Of a stretch of 49,899 nt of DNA, positions 16,927-25,461 are shown in pieces. Numbering within the stretch: the stretch's first letter is position 1; every line of letters begins with the position of its first letter. The DNA is from Clostridia bacterium (lineage in GTDB: Bacteria > Bacillota > Clostridia > Christensenellales > UBA1242), in contig JAEDFU010000009.1 in the NCBI GenBank assembly GCA_016297915.1, positions 1 through 49,899 on the forward strand. Reading direction: 5' to 3'. Under the pieces are notes generated by a model, which did not search any database, was not told the origin of the DNA, and was given only the letters and a program-made list of their open reading frames with translations. Made by a program: the position numbers and the translations under genes.

Positions 16927-18786
16927 ATGAAAAAGACAATCAAAACACTGGCAGTAGGCATAACACTGGGGCTCTGCGCTGGAGCTTTTGCCATGCAATC
17001 CAACATTCCCGCTCTAGCCCAAATTATCCCAAGCAAGCTATACTATGAGAGCGTTCTAAGAGGCTCGAGCGAAGTCACAATCCAAAACACTGCTCTTAGG
17101 TCTGCTATATGTAATTTACTTGGCAAGACCGCAGAATCTAGGCTCTATTCCGATGATTTTTTAACTTGTCCGACTTACCGTGATATAACAACGACCAACC
17201 CTGATACTGGAATTACAACAGTGACACCTGGCAAACATTATTTGGATTTGTCTTACACTGGCGTCAAGGATATTAGCGAACTTGTTCAATTTGAATTCCC
17301 TGAGACGCTAAGTGGCATATCTCTAATGGGAAATGGAATTGAAAATTCAGATTTGAATAATATTTTGACCGTTATCACTAGCAACAAAGCAACCGGCACA
17401 ATAAATATAAATGGTGTAGACTACAAAGTCAATTCCAACTTTGATACAATTATCAAAAAAGTAAATTTAAACCTTAATAATATAGACTTTGAGACACTAT
17501 CTGACACATTCAAATCAAACGAAAATCTACTATTTGGATTGCAAAATATGCCAGAAAACGAGGGTCTATTGACCCCTAGCGAACTAGCATCAACCAAGTA
17601 CTATATAAGAACAAACGATGATGTGTATTTGTCATATAATTTCTTTTATAACGGCGAGAGAATTTATCCAACACTCAATACCGTAAGCAAAATAGCCACA
17701 GATACTCTTGGAGACTATAAGATTGAACTATCAAGTCCTCCACAAAGCGAAAGTAGTTACTTTTTTGGACAAACCAAAACCCTTGAATTTACTCAATTCG
17801 AGTTCAAAATCAAAGACGGCTACACAATTGAACGAAAGGCACTATTTAATTTGGATTTCTCCAAAACTGGAATAAACAAAGACTATATCCTAAACGGCAT
17901 AAGTCGCACCGATTGCGATATCGCCCCTGCCACTAGAACCGACACAAACACAGCTGGCACAAATTATACTGCCGTCAAAATCACTTACAAAAATTACACA
18001 AGGACTCTAAGCCTGCCATTTACAGTTATCGACACAATTAGCCCACAGATAACACTCAGAGGATACTCCACAATGTATTGGCGTCAAAATAAATCTTGGG
18101 TTGACCCTGGATACTTAGGCTCAGATAGTGGTGACGACCTAACCAATCAAGTGACTATAGATTTGGGTGGTCTTGATGTCACCAAGCTCGGCTCTTATAC
18201 AATCAAATACACCCTCAAAGATTTGGTTGGAAACGAGACAACGACAACAAGAACGGTCATTGTTCAAGAGTCAATCTTAGACGAAATCAAAGTAACTTGT
18301 GAGCACTCAGACTTTAATGTCGGAGAGGAAATCTTGCTCACAGTAAGTCCGTCATCAAACACTCCACTGTCTAAGTATTCTAACTTTAGATATTCGTGGT
18401 ACATGGACGGAGTACTATTCAAAACAACCACTGGCGACAGCACCACTGGCAAGAGCTCCACAGTTGTAATAATGGACAACTCCGGCACTCACAAAATTAG
18501 CGTCATACTCACCGCTACTCAAGTTGCAGATAATAGAGAGGTTATGGTCGAAAGTGATTTTTTTGAAATCAAAGCCAAAACTAATATTTCAAGTCAAAAT
18601 TCTATTATCATAGCCTTAGTTGTAGCAATTGCAAGCATAGCCATAACTACAATTACAGCAACTATAATCAAAGCAAAAAAGGCAACCAAAAAAGCTCACA
18701 AACAGCATGCCAAAAAAAGTAGCAATAGTGCTGATATCAAAGTAATCAAGGACTACGAAACTCCAAAAGATGATAACAAAAAATAA
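16927..18786 (+). CDS. Surface protein: signal peptide, LRR-like part, DUF5011-like domain, C-terminal anchor
   Basis: This 619-residue protein is not a named family to me. It has a signal peptide (about 1-32, ALA/AFA cleavage options), an N-terminal part with leucine-rich-repeat-like strands near 103-125, and a DUF5011/HYR-like bacterial Ig domain at about 369-448 (ISPQITL start, WVDPGY, LGSYTIKYTLKD.VGN end). A PKD/Ig-like segment follows at about 450-550, then a membrane helix at about 559-581 and a lysine-rich cytoplasmic tail. The layout is an outward-facing protein held by its C-terminal helix, with no LPxTG. AGAGGTAGG precedes the start. It is flanked by terminators on both sides, so it is a single-gene unit. 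Adhesion or cell-wall contact is inference. Confidence 0.78.
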   Translation: MKKTIKTLAVGITLGLCAGAFAMQSNIPALAQIIPSKLYYESVLRGSSEVTIQNTALRSAICNLLGKTAESRLYSDDFLTCPTYRDITTTNPDTGITTVTPGKHYLDLSYTGVKDISELVQFEFPETLSGISLMGNGIENSDLNNILTVITSNKATGTININGVDYKVNSNFDTIIKKVNLNLNNIDFETLSDTFKSNENLLFGLQNMPENEGLLTPSELASTKYYIRTNDDVYLSYNFFYNGERIYPTLNTVSKIATDTLGDYKIELSSPPQSESSYFFGQTKTLEFTQFEFKIKDGYTIERKALFNLDFSKTGINKDYILNGISRTDCDIAPATRTDTNTAGTNYTAVKITYKNYTRTLSLPFTVIDTISPQITLRGYSTMYWRQNKSWVDPGYLGSDSGDDLTNQVTIDLGGLDVTKLGSYTIKYTLKDLVGNETTTTRTVIVQESILDEIKVTCEHSDFNVGEEILLTVSPSSNTPLSKYSNFRYSWYMDGVLFKTTTGDSTTGKSSTVVIMDNSGTHKISVILTATQVADNREVMVESDFFEIKAKTNISSQNSIIIALVVAIASIAITTITATIIKAKKATKKAHKQHAKKSSNSADIKVIKDYETPKDDNKK

Positions 18787-18916
18787 TACTAAATTAAATA
18801 TTTGGAGTAACTTATATTGGATTTTGTGTAGACATACACATATCCAAGGTGTCAATCCTATATTGTCACATCAATTCAATGTTAATTTATCAATTCTATA
18901 ATTTGAATTATACACC
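18787..18916. other. Non-coding gap after the surface protein gene
   Basis: About 130 bp of AT-rich sequence between the surface protein stop and the terminator. I see no gene, promoter or conserved RNA structure in it. Confidence 0.5.
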
Positions 18917-18953
18917 AAAAAAACACATTAAGTTTGTTCTTAATGTGTTTTTT
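18917..18953. terminator. Bidirectional terminator between surface gene and gyrA
   Basis: A perfect stem ACACATTAAG/CTTAATGTGT with a 6-nt loop has A runs on the left and T runs on the right, so it can end both the plus-strand surface gene and the minus-strand gyrBA transcript. Confidence 0.88.
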
Positions 18954-19088
18954 GTTAATATTAAAATATTTAATTTTCGTGTACTTATTGTCAGAAACCA
19001 TAATGTTTGTGACATTAAGTGTTGCGAACTTGTCCCAAAGCACCACGCACGCATAATTGTTGAACTTTGCTTTTTAACAGCCAAAATC

Positions 19089-21659
19089 TTACAATTCGTC
19101 TGGATTTTCGCTTGGAGCATCGGCTTCCTGGTCAAAGTCATCGCCCAACTCTGGTTGCAATGTTACAGGTGTTTCGTCCTCAAGTTTGTCTGCCAAATCT
19201 TGTTGGGATTTGTCTGACTTGGTAATTGCAACGCAGACAATCTTAGCGCCGTCTTTGAGTTTCATAATTCTAACGCCCTTGGTGTTTCGACCAATCCTGC
19301 TTATCTCGTTACTCTCAACACGGATAACAACTCCGTCGTCGGCAATAAGCATGATATCGTCATCCTCGGTTACCTGTTTGAGGTTAACTAGTTTGCCTGT
19401 AATTTCATTAAAGATACCAGCCTTGATACCCTTACCATTTCTGCCTTGCAATCTATACTCATCCTCGCTTGATCTCTTGCCATAACCGTTTTCGGAAATT
19501 GTTAGCATATCTGAGCCTGGAGTGATTATTGTCATATCTACGATAACTTCGTTTTCGCCAAGTTTCATAGCCTTAACGCCCATTGTATCTCTACCCATGG
19601 AGCGTACAAATTTTTCGTTAAATCTTATACACTTACCAGTAGAACTTGCAATCAATACTTCGTTATTGCCATTTGTCAAGAATACGCTTATAAGCTCGTC
19701 ATTGTCGTTGAGTTTGATTGCAATCTTGCCACCCTTGCGGATTGACATAAATTCGCTTACAGGAGTCTTTTTGATAAGACCACCACGAGTACACATAATT
19801 AGATTGCCCTCAGCATCAGCTTTAAGTGGGATAATAGTTGTTATTCTCTCGTCCTTGTCTACTTGTAGAAGGTTGACCATTGCTCTGCCCTTGGCTTGTT
19901 TTTGAGCCTCTGGAACTTCGTATGCCTTGATAGTATATACTCTGCCCTTAGTCGAGAAGCATAGCAAATCGTCATGGCTATTTGTTACATAAATGTTTTC
20001 GACAAAGTCCTCTTCCTTGGTCTTATGAGCGATAACACCCATTCCACCTCTATGTTGCGACTTGTAATCACTTACTGGCATACGCTTGATGTATCCGCCG
20101 TGAGTAAGCGATAGAACAACTGTCTCTCTTGGGATAAGGTCGCCAATATCTATACTTGAATAGTCGTAGCTAATCTCTGTCTTACGAGGAACTCCGTACT
20201 TGGTCTTGATTTCTATCAAGTCGCCCTTGATAATCTCAAGAACTCTAAGTTCACTTGACAAAATTTCCTTGTACTCCTTAATAAGGCTTTCAACCTCTTC
20301 GAGTTCGGCTTTTAGTTTTTCAACTTCGAGTCCAGTGAGTTTTTGAAGTCTCATATCAAGGATTGCATTTGCTTGTTTTTCGTCAAGATTAAATAGTCTT
20401 GTCAATCTCTCAACTGCGTCAGGCTTGTCGTTACTTAACTTGATTTGACGGATAACTTCGTCAATATTTGCTTGGGCAATTACTAATCCCTCAAGGATAT
20501 GCGCTCTAGCCTCAGCCTTGTCAAGCTCAAATCTTGTGCGTCTAGTTATAACTTCTTTTTGGAAATCAAGATAGTTAACAAGAATTTCTCTTAGGTTCAA
20601 AATCTTTGGTGTGCCATTTACAAGTGCTAGGTTTATTGCACCAAAGGATATTTGTAATTGTGTAAGTTTGAACAAGTTATTGAGAACAACCTGAGCGTTT
20701 GCGTCTCTCTTGACATCAATAACGATACGCATGCCTTGTCTATCACTTTCCTCACGAATATCAGATATGCCCTCTATTCTCTTGGATTTGACCATATCGG
20801 CAATTTGTATTATAAGTTTGGCTTTGTTTACTTGATAAGGGATTTCGTTTATAACAATTTTTTGTCTATCGTTTTCTTCCTCAATCTCGGTCTTGGCTCT
20901 AATTATAAATGTGCCCTTACCAGTCTCGTACATTTGTCTAACACCTCTTCCGCCAAGAACAATGCCCTTGGTTGGAAAATCTGGTGCAGGAATGTACTTC
21001 ATTAGTTCGTCAATTGTAATCTCTGGATTGTCAATCAGTGCTATTACGCCATTAATAACCTCACACAAATTGTGTGGAGCAATATTTGTTGCCATGCCGA
21101 CAGCAATACCGTCCGAGCCATTGACAAGTAGGTTTGGAAATCTACTTGGAAGTACGACTGGTTGCATTTCTCTGCCGTCAAAGTTTGGATAAAAGTCAAC
21201 AGTCTCTTGGTTGATACCATTAAGCATCTCACCTGCAATCTTAGTAAGTCTTGCCTCGGTGTAACGAGATGCAGCTGGTGGGTCTCCGTCGACCGAACCA
21301 AAGTTGCCATGTCCGTCAACAAGCGGACAGTTGATCGTAAAGTCTTGTGCAAGTCTAACCAATGCATCATAGATAGCTGAGTCACCATGTGGGTGAAACT
21401 TACCCATAACTTCACCGACAATAGTTGCACTCTTTCTAAAAGGCTTGTCATTGTACAAACCCAAGTTATTACCCATAGCGTAAATAATTCTACGGTGGAC
21501 TGGTTTTAGACCGTCTCTAGCATCTGGAATAGCACGGCTAACATTAACCGCCATTGCATATGCAATAAACGATTTCTCGAGTTCTTCCTTGACCTTGACA
21601 TCCATGACTTTGCTGGCGTCAATCTTGTCTAAAATTTTTTCAATTTCGTCTCTCTCCAT
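19089..21659 (-). CDS. gyrA: DNA gyrase subunit A
   Basis: The 856-residue subunit cleaves and rejoins DNA and wraps it for negative supercoiling together with GyrB. The catalytic tyrosine is Tyr133 in AASRYTEARL. The quinolone region reads HPHGDSAIYD, with Ser94 and Asp98 at the positions of E. coli Ser83 and Asp87, so it is the sensitive-type sequence. A GyrA box variant (QHRGGMG, 535-541) starts the beta-pinwheel C-terminal domain and separates it from topoisomerase IV ParC. An acidic tail ends the protein. It lies 10 bp after gyrB in the same transcript. Confidence 0.97.
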   Translation of the reverse strand: MERDEIEKILDKIDASKVMDVKVKEELEKSFIAYAMAVNVSRAIPDARDGLKPVHRRIIYAMGNNLGLYNDKPFRKSATIVGEVMGKFHPHGDSAIYDALVRLAQDFTINCPLVDGHGNFGSVDGDPPAASRYTEARLTKIAGEMLNGINQETVDFYPNFDGREMQPVVLPSRFPNLLVNGSDGIAVGMATNIAPHNLCEVINGVIALIDNPEITIDELMKYIPAPDFPTKGIVLGGRGVRQMYETGKGTFIIRAKTEIEEENDRQKIVINEIPYQVNKAKLIIQIADMVKSKRIEGISDIREESDRQGMRIVIDVKRDANAQVVLNNLFKLTQLQISFGAINLALVNGTPKILNLREILVNYLDFQKEVITRRTRFELDKAEARAHILEGLVIAQANIDEVIRQIKLSNDKPDAVERLTRLFNLDEKQANAILDMRLQKLTGLEVEKLKAELEEVESLIKEYKEILSSELRVLEIIKGDLIEIKTKYGVPRKTEISYDYSSIDIGDLIPRETVVLSLTHGGYIKRMPVSDYKSQHRGGMGVIAHKTKEEDFVENIYVTNSHDDLLCFSTKGRVYTIKAYEVPEAQKQAKGRAMVNLLQVDKDERITTIIPLKADAEGNLIMCTRGGLIKKTPVSEFMSIRKGGKIAIKLNDNDELISVFLTNGNNEVLIASSTGKCIRFNEKFVRSMGRDTMGVKAMKLGENEVIVDMTIITPGSDMLTISENGYGKRSSEDEYRLQGRNGKGIKAGIFNEITGKLVNLKQVTEDDDIMLIADDGVVIRVESNEISRIGRNTKGVRIMKLKDGAKIVCVAITKSDKSQQDLADKLEDETPVTLQPELGDDFDQEADAPSENPDEL

Positions 21660-21669
21660 GTCTTACTCC

Positions 21670-23595
21670 TTAAACATCTAGGTCTTTGACCAAAGTTGCA
21701 TTTTCTTCGATAAACTTGCGTCTAAGTTCAACATCTTCACCCATAAGTTTATTAAAGGTTTCGTCCGCCTCAAAAGCGTCCTCCATTGTAACTCTGAGCA
21801 AAATTCTATTTTCGGGATTCATTGTTGTTTCCCACAACTGCTCACTGTTCATCTCGCCCAAACCTTTGTAACGCTGTACATCGTTTGGCTTGCCCTTTTC
21901 GTTTTGAATTGCGTTCAATTCATCATCCGAATAAGCATAAAAAGTTTGCTTGCCATATACAATCTTGTATAGTGGTGGCTGAGCAATAAATACATGTCCC
22001 TTATCAATAAGAGGTTGCATAAATCTAAAGAAGAATGTCAATAAAAGTATTCTAATATGACTTCCGTCGACATCGGCATCGGTCATGATTATAATCTTGT
22101 CGTATCTAAGTTTTTCCTCATTGAATTCGCTAGAAATCCCACAACCAAAAGCGGTTATCATGTCCTTGATTACTTGGCTCTCCAAAACTTTGTGAAGAGA
22201 TGCTTTTTCTACATTGATAATCTTACCTCTTAGAGGCAAAACAGCTTGGAACTTACGATCTCTACCTTGCTTAGCAGTACCGCCCGCACTATCTCCCTCA
22301 ACTAGATAAATCTCACTACTCTTTCTGTCCTTATTGGTACAGTCGGCTAGCTTTCCAGGTAGAGTTGTGCTCTCCAAAATTCCCTTTCGTCTAGTTGTCT
22401 CTCTTGCATTTCTAGCAGCGTCTCTAGCACGCTTAGCAGTCACACATTTGAGAATCAACTCTTTGGCCATGGAAGGATTTTCTTCTAGGAATGCACCAAA
22501 CTTTTCTTGCATGGCGTCGGTTACAATTTTTCGCATCTCGGAGTTACCAAGTTTTGTCTTGGTTTGTCCCTCAAATTGCGGATCCATAAGTTTAACCGAA
22601 ATTATTGCAGTAATTCCTTCTCTGACATCTTCGCCAGATAGTTTTTCGCTATCCTTGAGTATACGATTGTTTTTGCCATAGTCATTAATAATCTTGGTTA
22701 GTGATGCCTTAAATCCCTCAAGGTGAGTACCACCCTCCTCGGTATTAATGTTGTTGGCATAACTATTGATAAACTCGTTATAACCATTGTTGAATTGGAA
22801 GGCTATTTCAACTTCATTGGTTTTGTTGACAACATCGACATAAACTGGTTTTTCAAATAATGTCTCTTTGTTTTTGTTAAGATAATCTACAAACTCAACA
22901 ATTCCGCCATCAAATCTAAATGTCTCACCAACTGGCTCTTCGCCACGCCTATCTTCAATAGAAATTGTAAGACCTTTGTTCAAAAATGCAATTTCTCTAA
23001 ATCTAGATTTGAGCTCATTATAATCAAAATCCAAAGTCTCAAATATCTCATAGTCTGGCATGAATGTTACGCTTGTACCAGTTTGAGCTGTATCTCCAAC
23101 GACCTTGAGTGGTTCTTGAGGAACACCACGCTTGTACAATTGTTTGTGAATCTTGCCGTCTTGTTCAACAACGACTTCAAGCCACTCAGATAGTGCATTA
23201 ACGCAAGACAAACCAACACCATGTAGTCCGCCACTTATCTTGTAGCCCTCGCCACCAAACTTACCGCCAGCATGAAGTTTGGTCAAAACAACTTCAACCG
23301 CACTCTTACCCTCGGTCTTGTGAATACCACAAGGGATACCTCTACCATTGTCTATAACGGTACAACTACCGTCTTTGTTAATAATAACTCTGATGTGGTC
23401 ACAGTATCCAGCCAAGGCCTCGTCAATACTATTATCTACAATCTCAGTTATCAAGTGGTGAAGTCCACGACTATCGGTACTACCAATATACATGCCGGGT
23501 CTTTTTCGTACTGGCTCAAGTCCTTCCAAAACTTGAATATCGCCCGCATCATACTTTTCGGACTTCATAAGGATATGTTCATTTTGCTCTTCCAT
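21670..23595 (-). CDS. gyrB: DNA gyrase subunit B
   Basis: The 641-residue ATPase subunit of gyrase has the GHKL ATP-binding site (EIVDNSIDEA at 51-60, DNGRGIP at 82-88, GGLHGVG at 122-128), the TOPRIM motifs (EGDSAGG at 433-439 and DADVDG about 70 residues later) and the PLRGKIINVEKA segment. I chose the ATG at 23595, which AAGGGAGAG precedes; an upstream in-frame TTG lacks a ribosome site. It is transcribed with gyrA from a promoter 48 bp upstream. dnaA/recF are not next to it here. Confidence 0.97.
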   Translation of the reverse strand: MEEQNEHILMKSEKYDAGDIQVLEGLEPVRKRPGMYIGSTDSRGLHHLITEIVDNSIDEALAGYCDHIRVIINKDGSCTVIDNGRGIPCGIHKTEGKSAVEVVLTKLHAGGKFGGEGYKISGGLHGVGLSCVNALSEWLEVVVEQDGKIHKQLYKRGVPQEPLKVVGDTAQTGTSVTFMPDYEIFETLDFDYNELKSRFREIAFLNKGLTISIEDRRGEEPVGETFRFDGGIVEFVDYLNKNKETLFEKPVYVDVVNKTNEVEIAFQFNNGYNEFINSYANNINTEEGGTHLEGFKASLTKIINDYGKNNRILKDSEKLSGEDVREGITAIISVKLMDPQFEGQTKTKLGNSEMRKIVTDAMQEKFGAFLEENPSMAKELILKCVTAKRARDAARNARETTRRKGILESTTLPGKLADCTNKDRKSSEIYLVEGDSAGGTAKQGRDRKFQAVLPLRGKIINVEKASLHKVLESQVIKDMITAFGCGISSEFNEEKLRYDKIIIMTDADVDGSHIRILLLTFFFRFMQPLIDKGHVFIAQPPLYKIVYGKQTFYAYSDDELNAIQNEKGKPNDVQRYKGLGEMNSEQLWETTMNPENRILLRVTMEDAFEADETFNKLMGEDVELRRKFIEENATLVKDLDV

Positions 23596-23642
23596 AGTCT
23601 CTCCCTTGGTGGTTTTCAAAAAACCTATAATTTTACAAAAAT

Positions 23643-23671
23643 ATTATATCATAGCCATGGCAAATTTACAA
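23643..23671 (-). promoter_or_regulatory. gyrBA promoter
   Basis: On the minus strand TTGTAA (23666-23671) and TATAAT (23643-23648) are 17 bp apart, with a TG before the -10 box. It lies 48 bp before the gyrB ATG and back to back with a plus-strand promoter. Confidence 0.8.
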
Positions 23672-23687
23672 GCATAAAACCGCACTT

Positions 23688-23716
23688 TTGCACATTTTAT
23701 AAATATATATTATATT
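23688..23716 (+). promoter_or_regulatory. Possible plus-strand promoter with no gene downstream
   Basis: TTGCAC (23688-23693) and TATATT (23711-23716) are 17 bp apart. The surrounding sequence is very AT-rich, so a chance match is possible. The only thing downstream before a terminator-like hairpin is non-coding sequence. Confidence 0.4.
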
Positions 23717-23722
23717 ATATAC

Positions 23723-24032
23723 ATATACTATATGTTTCAAACCCCTATAGTACAGCAACACCCCTCCACCCACAAGCCCTTTTACACAACCAACATTTAC
23801 ACCCCTCGAAATTTTGTTTTTGGACTAGACTGCCCAGCTTATTTAAGCAAGCCTTTGAGATTACTAGTATTTGGCGAATTTGAGCAAAGACCACTTAGCC
23901 CATACATACAAAACATACACTGCACAGACTTTTGGACAGTGTTCAACCAAATTTTGCAAAAAGCAAACTTGATTAAAATTTAATAATGAAAGTTCAAAAA
24001 AAAATTGCAAATATCGCTTTGCAAATTTTTTT
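23723..24032 (+). ncRNA. Candidate C-rich small RNA
   Basis: This interval runs from a promoter-like pair to a terminator-like hairpin (TTGCAAA/TTTGCAA, 6-nt loop, then seven T, 24005-24032) with no supported gene between. Its first 90 nt are rich in C and nearly free of G, with three ACCCCT motifs (23741, 23760, 23801), one reading CCCCTCC, which is complementary to Shine-Dalgarno sequences. Some Firmicutes small RNAs use such C-rich single strands to block translation. An 83-codon open frame inside it has no ribosome site. I recognise no known RNA family, and expression is unproven. Confidence 0.35.
24005..24032 (+). terminator. Terminator-like hairpin without an upstream gene
   Basis: A 7-bp stem TTGCAAA/TTTGCAA encloses TATCGC and is followed after one A by seven T. 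A-rich sequence on the left would also allow function on the minus strand. No annotated transcript runs into it from either side. Confidence 0.6.
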
Positions 24033-24055
24033 GTGTGACATTTTGCCCAAAATGT

Positions 24056-24084
24056 TTGTTAAAATCCAATTCTGGTGCTACAAT
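24056..24084 (+). promoter_or_regulatory. Promoter of the alpha-oxoamine synthase gene
   Basis: TTGTTA (24056-24061) and TACAAT (24079-24084) are 17 bp apart, with TG one base before the -10 box. It lies 33 bp before the start codon. Confidence 0.7.
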
Positions 24085-24117
24085 AGTTTTTGTAATATGT
24101 AAAATTTGGAGATTATT

Positions 24118-25329
24118 ATGGATTTATTTGAAAAATGTCATAACGAGTTTATGCAAATGGTAGAGGGACTAAAGAGAAACAATGTTTATCCTTACTTTAC
24201 CGAATTAACTTCTGGTCAAGACACCGAGGTTATGATGAATGGTCAAAAGACCGTTATGATTGGTTCTAACAACTACTTAGGACTAACAAGCCACCCAGAT
24301 GTAATTAAGGCTGGTATCGAAGCACTCAAAAAGTATGGCACTGGTTGTTCTGGTAGTAGATTTTTGAACGGCACACTTGACGAACATGTTATTTTGGAAA
24401 AAGAACTTGCTGAGTTCTTGCACAAAGAGGCAGTTGTAACTTTTTCAACAGGATTCCAAAGCAACCTTGGTATCATCAGTGCAATTTGTGGCAGAAACGA
24501 TGTAATCGTTGGAGACAAAGAAAACCACGCTAGTATCTATGATGCTTGTAGACTAAGCTATGCAAAACTACTTAGATACGAGCACAGCAATATGGAAGAT
24601 TTGGAGAGACAACTCAAATCTATCCCTGAAGACAAAGGAATACTTATCGTAACTGACGGTGTATTTAGTATGGGTGGAGATATTTGTAAACTCCCAGAAA
24701 TTGTAAAACTTGCCAAAAAATACGGCGCAAGAATAATGATAGATGACGCTCATGGACTAGGAGTTCTTGGTGCTCATGGCAGAGGCACTGCTGAGCACTT
24801 TGGACTTGAGGACGAAGTAGATATTTACATGGGAACATTTAGCAAATCTCTTGCAAGTCTTGGTGGATATATGGCTGCCAAAAAGGAAGTTGTTGAGTTT
24901 GTAAGACACAACAGTCGTCCATTCATATTCTCAGCATCAATCACTCCAGCAAGTGTTGCATGTGCTAGAGCATCACTTAAGATTTTGAGAGAACATCCTG
25001 AGAGAGTTGAGGCTCTTAGAGAAGTTAGCGACTACATGCGCAAAGGTCTCAAGGCAAAAGGCGTTAAGATTATTGAAGCAACTACACCAATTATTCCTAT
25101 CTACACATACACAAACGAACGCACATTCCTTGCTTGCAAATTGCTACAGGAGAGAGGAGTTTATGTCAATCCTTGCGTATCTCCCGCAGTTCCAGTTGGT
25201 CAAAGTTTGCTAAGGACAAGCTACACAGCCACTCATACACATGAGCAACTAGACAAGGCAATCAATGCTATCGCCGAGGTTATGAAACTACTTCCTCCAT
25301 ACAACCCAGACGAAGAACACGCTGAATAA
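24118..25329 (+). CDS. Alpha-oxoamine synthase (serine palmitoyltransferase/KBL-like)
   Basis: This 403-residue PLP enzyme belongs to the family that condenses an amino acid with an acyl-CoA (2-amino-3-ketobutyrate CoA ligase, BioF, HemA, serine palmitoyltransferase). The PLP lysine is Lys243 in FSKSLASLGG; DDAHG (209-213) and NHASIYD (136-142) are the other cofactor-site motifs. The segment GCSGSRFLNGTLDEH (76-90) resembles serine palmitoyltransferase and KBL more than BioF. I chose the ATG at 24118, with GGAGA just upstream; an earlier TTG lacks a site. It stands alone between promoter and terminator, with no biotin, threonine dehydrogenase or sphingolipid genes nearby, so the substrate is not settled. 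Confidence 0.88.
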   Translation: MDLFEKCHNEFMQMVEGLKRNNVYPYFTELTSGQDTEVMMNGQKTVMIGSNNYLGLTSHPDVIKAGIEALKKYGTGCSGSRFLNGTLDEHVILEKELAEFLHKEAVVTFSTGFQSNLGIISAICGRNDVIVGDKENHASIYDACRLSYAKLLRYEHSNMEDLERQLKSIPEDKGILIVTDGVFSMGGDICKLPEIVKLAKKYGARIMIDDAHGLGVLGAHGRGTAEHFGLEDEVDIYMGTFSKSLASLGGYMAAKKEVVEFVRHNSRPFIFSASITPASVACARASLKILREHPERVEALREVSDYMRKGLKAKGVKIIEATTPIIPIYTYTNERTFLACKLLQERGVYVNPCVSPAVPVGQSLLRTSYTATHTHEQLDKAINAIAEVMKLLPPYNPDEEHAE

Positions 25330-25336
25330 TCAAAAT

Positions 25337-25362
25337 AGCAACCGACAAGGTTGCTTTTTTTG
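25337..25362 (+). terminator. Terminator of the alpha-oxoamine synthase gene
   Basis: AGCAACC/GGTTGCT with a 5-nt loop, followed directly by seven T, 7 bp past the stop. Confidence 0.92.
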
Positions 25363-25396
25363 TTATGATACTCAATATAAAAATCAAAGATGGGTA

Positions 25397-25425
25397 TTGA
25401 ATTTGATTTTTTTGTATGATATACT
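25397..25425 (+). promoter_or_regulatory. Promoter of the 25462 gene
   Basis: TTGAAT (25397-25402) and TATACT (25420-25425) are 17 bp apart, with an extended -10 (TGA before the box). Confidence 0.75.
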
Positions 25426-25461
25426 TAAGTCTATAATAAATTTAAAATTTTAGGTGGAAAA

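Noticed and set aside
23732..23983. 83-codon open frame upstream of the oxoamine synthase gene
   Set aside because: No ribosome site, odd composition and no recognisable protein features; a non-coding RNA is at least as likely.
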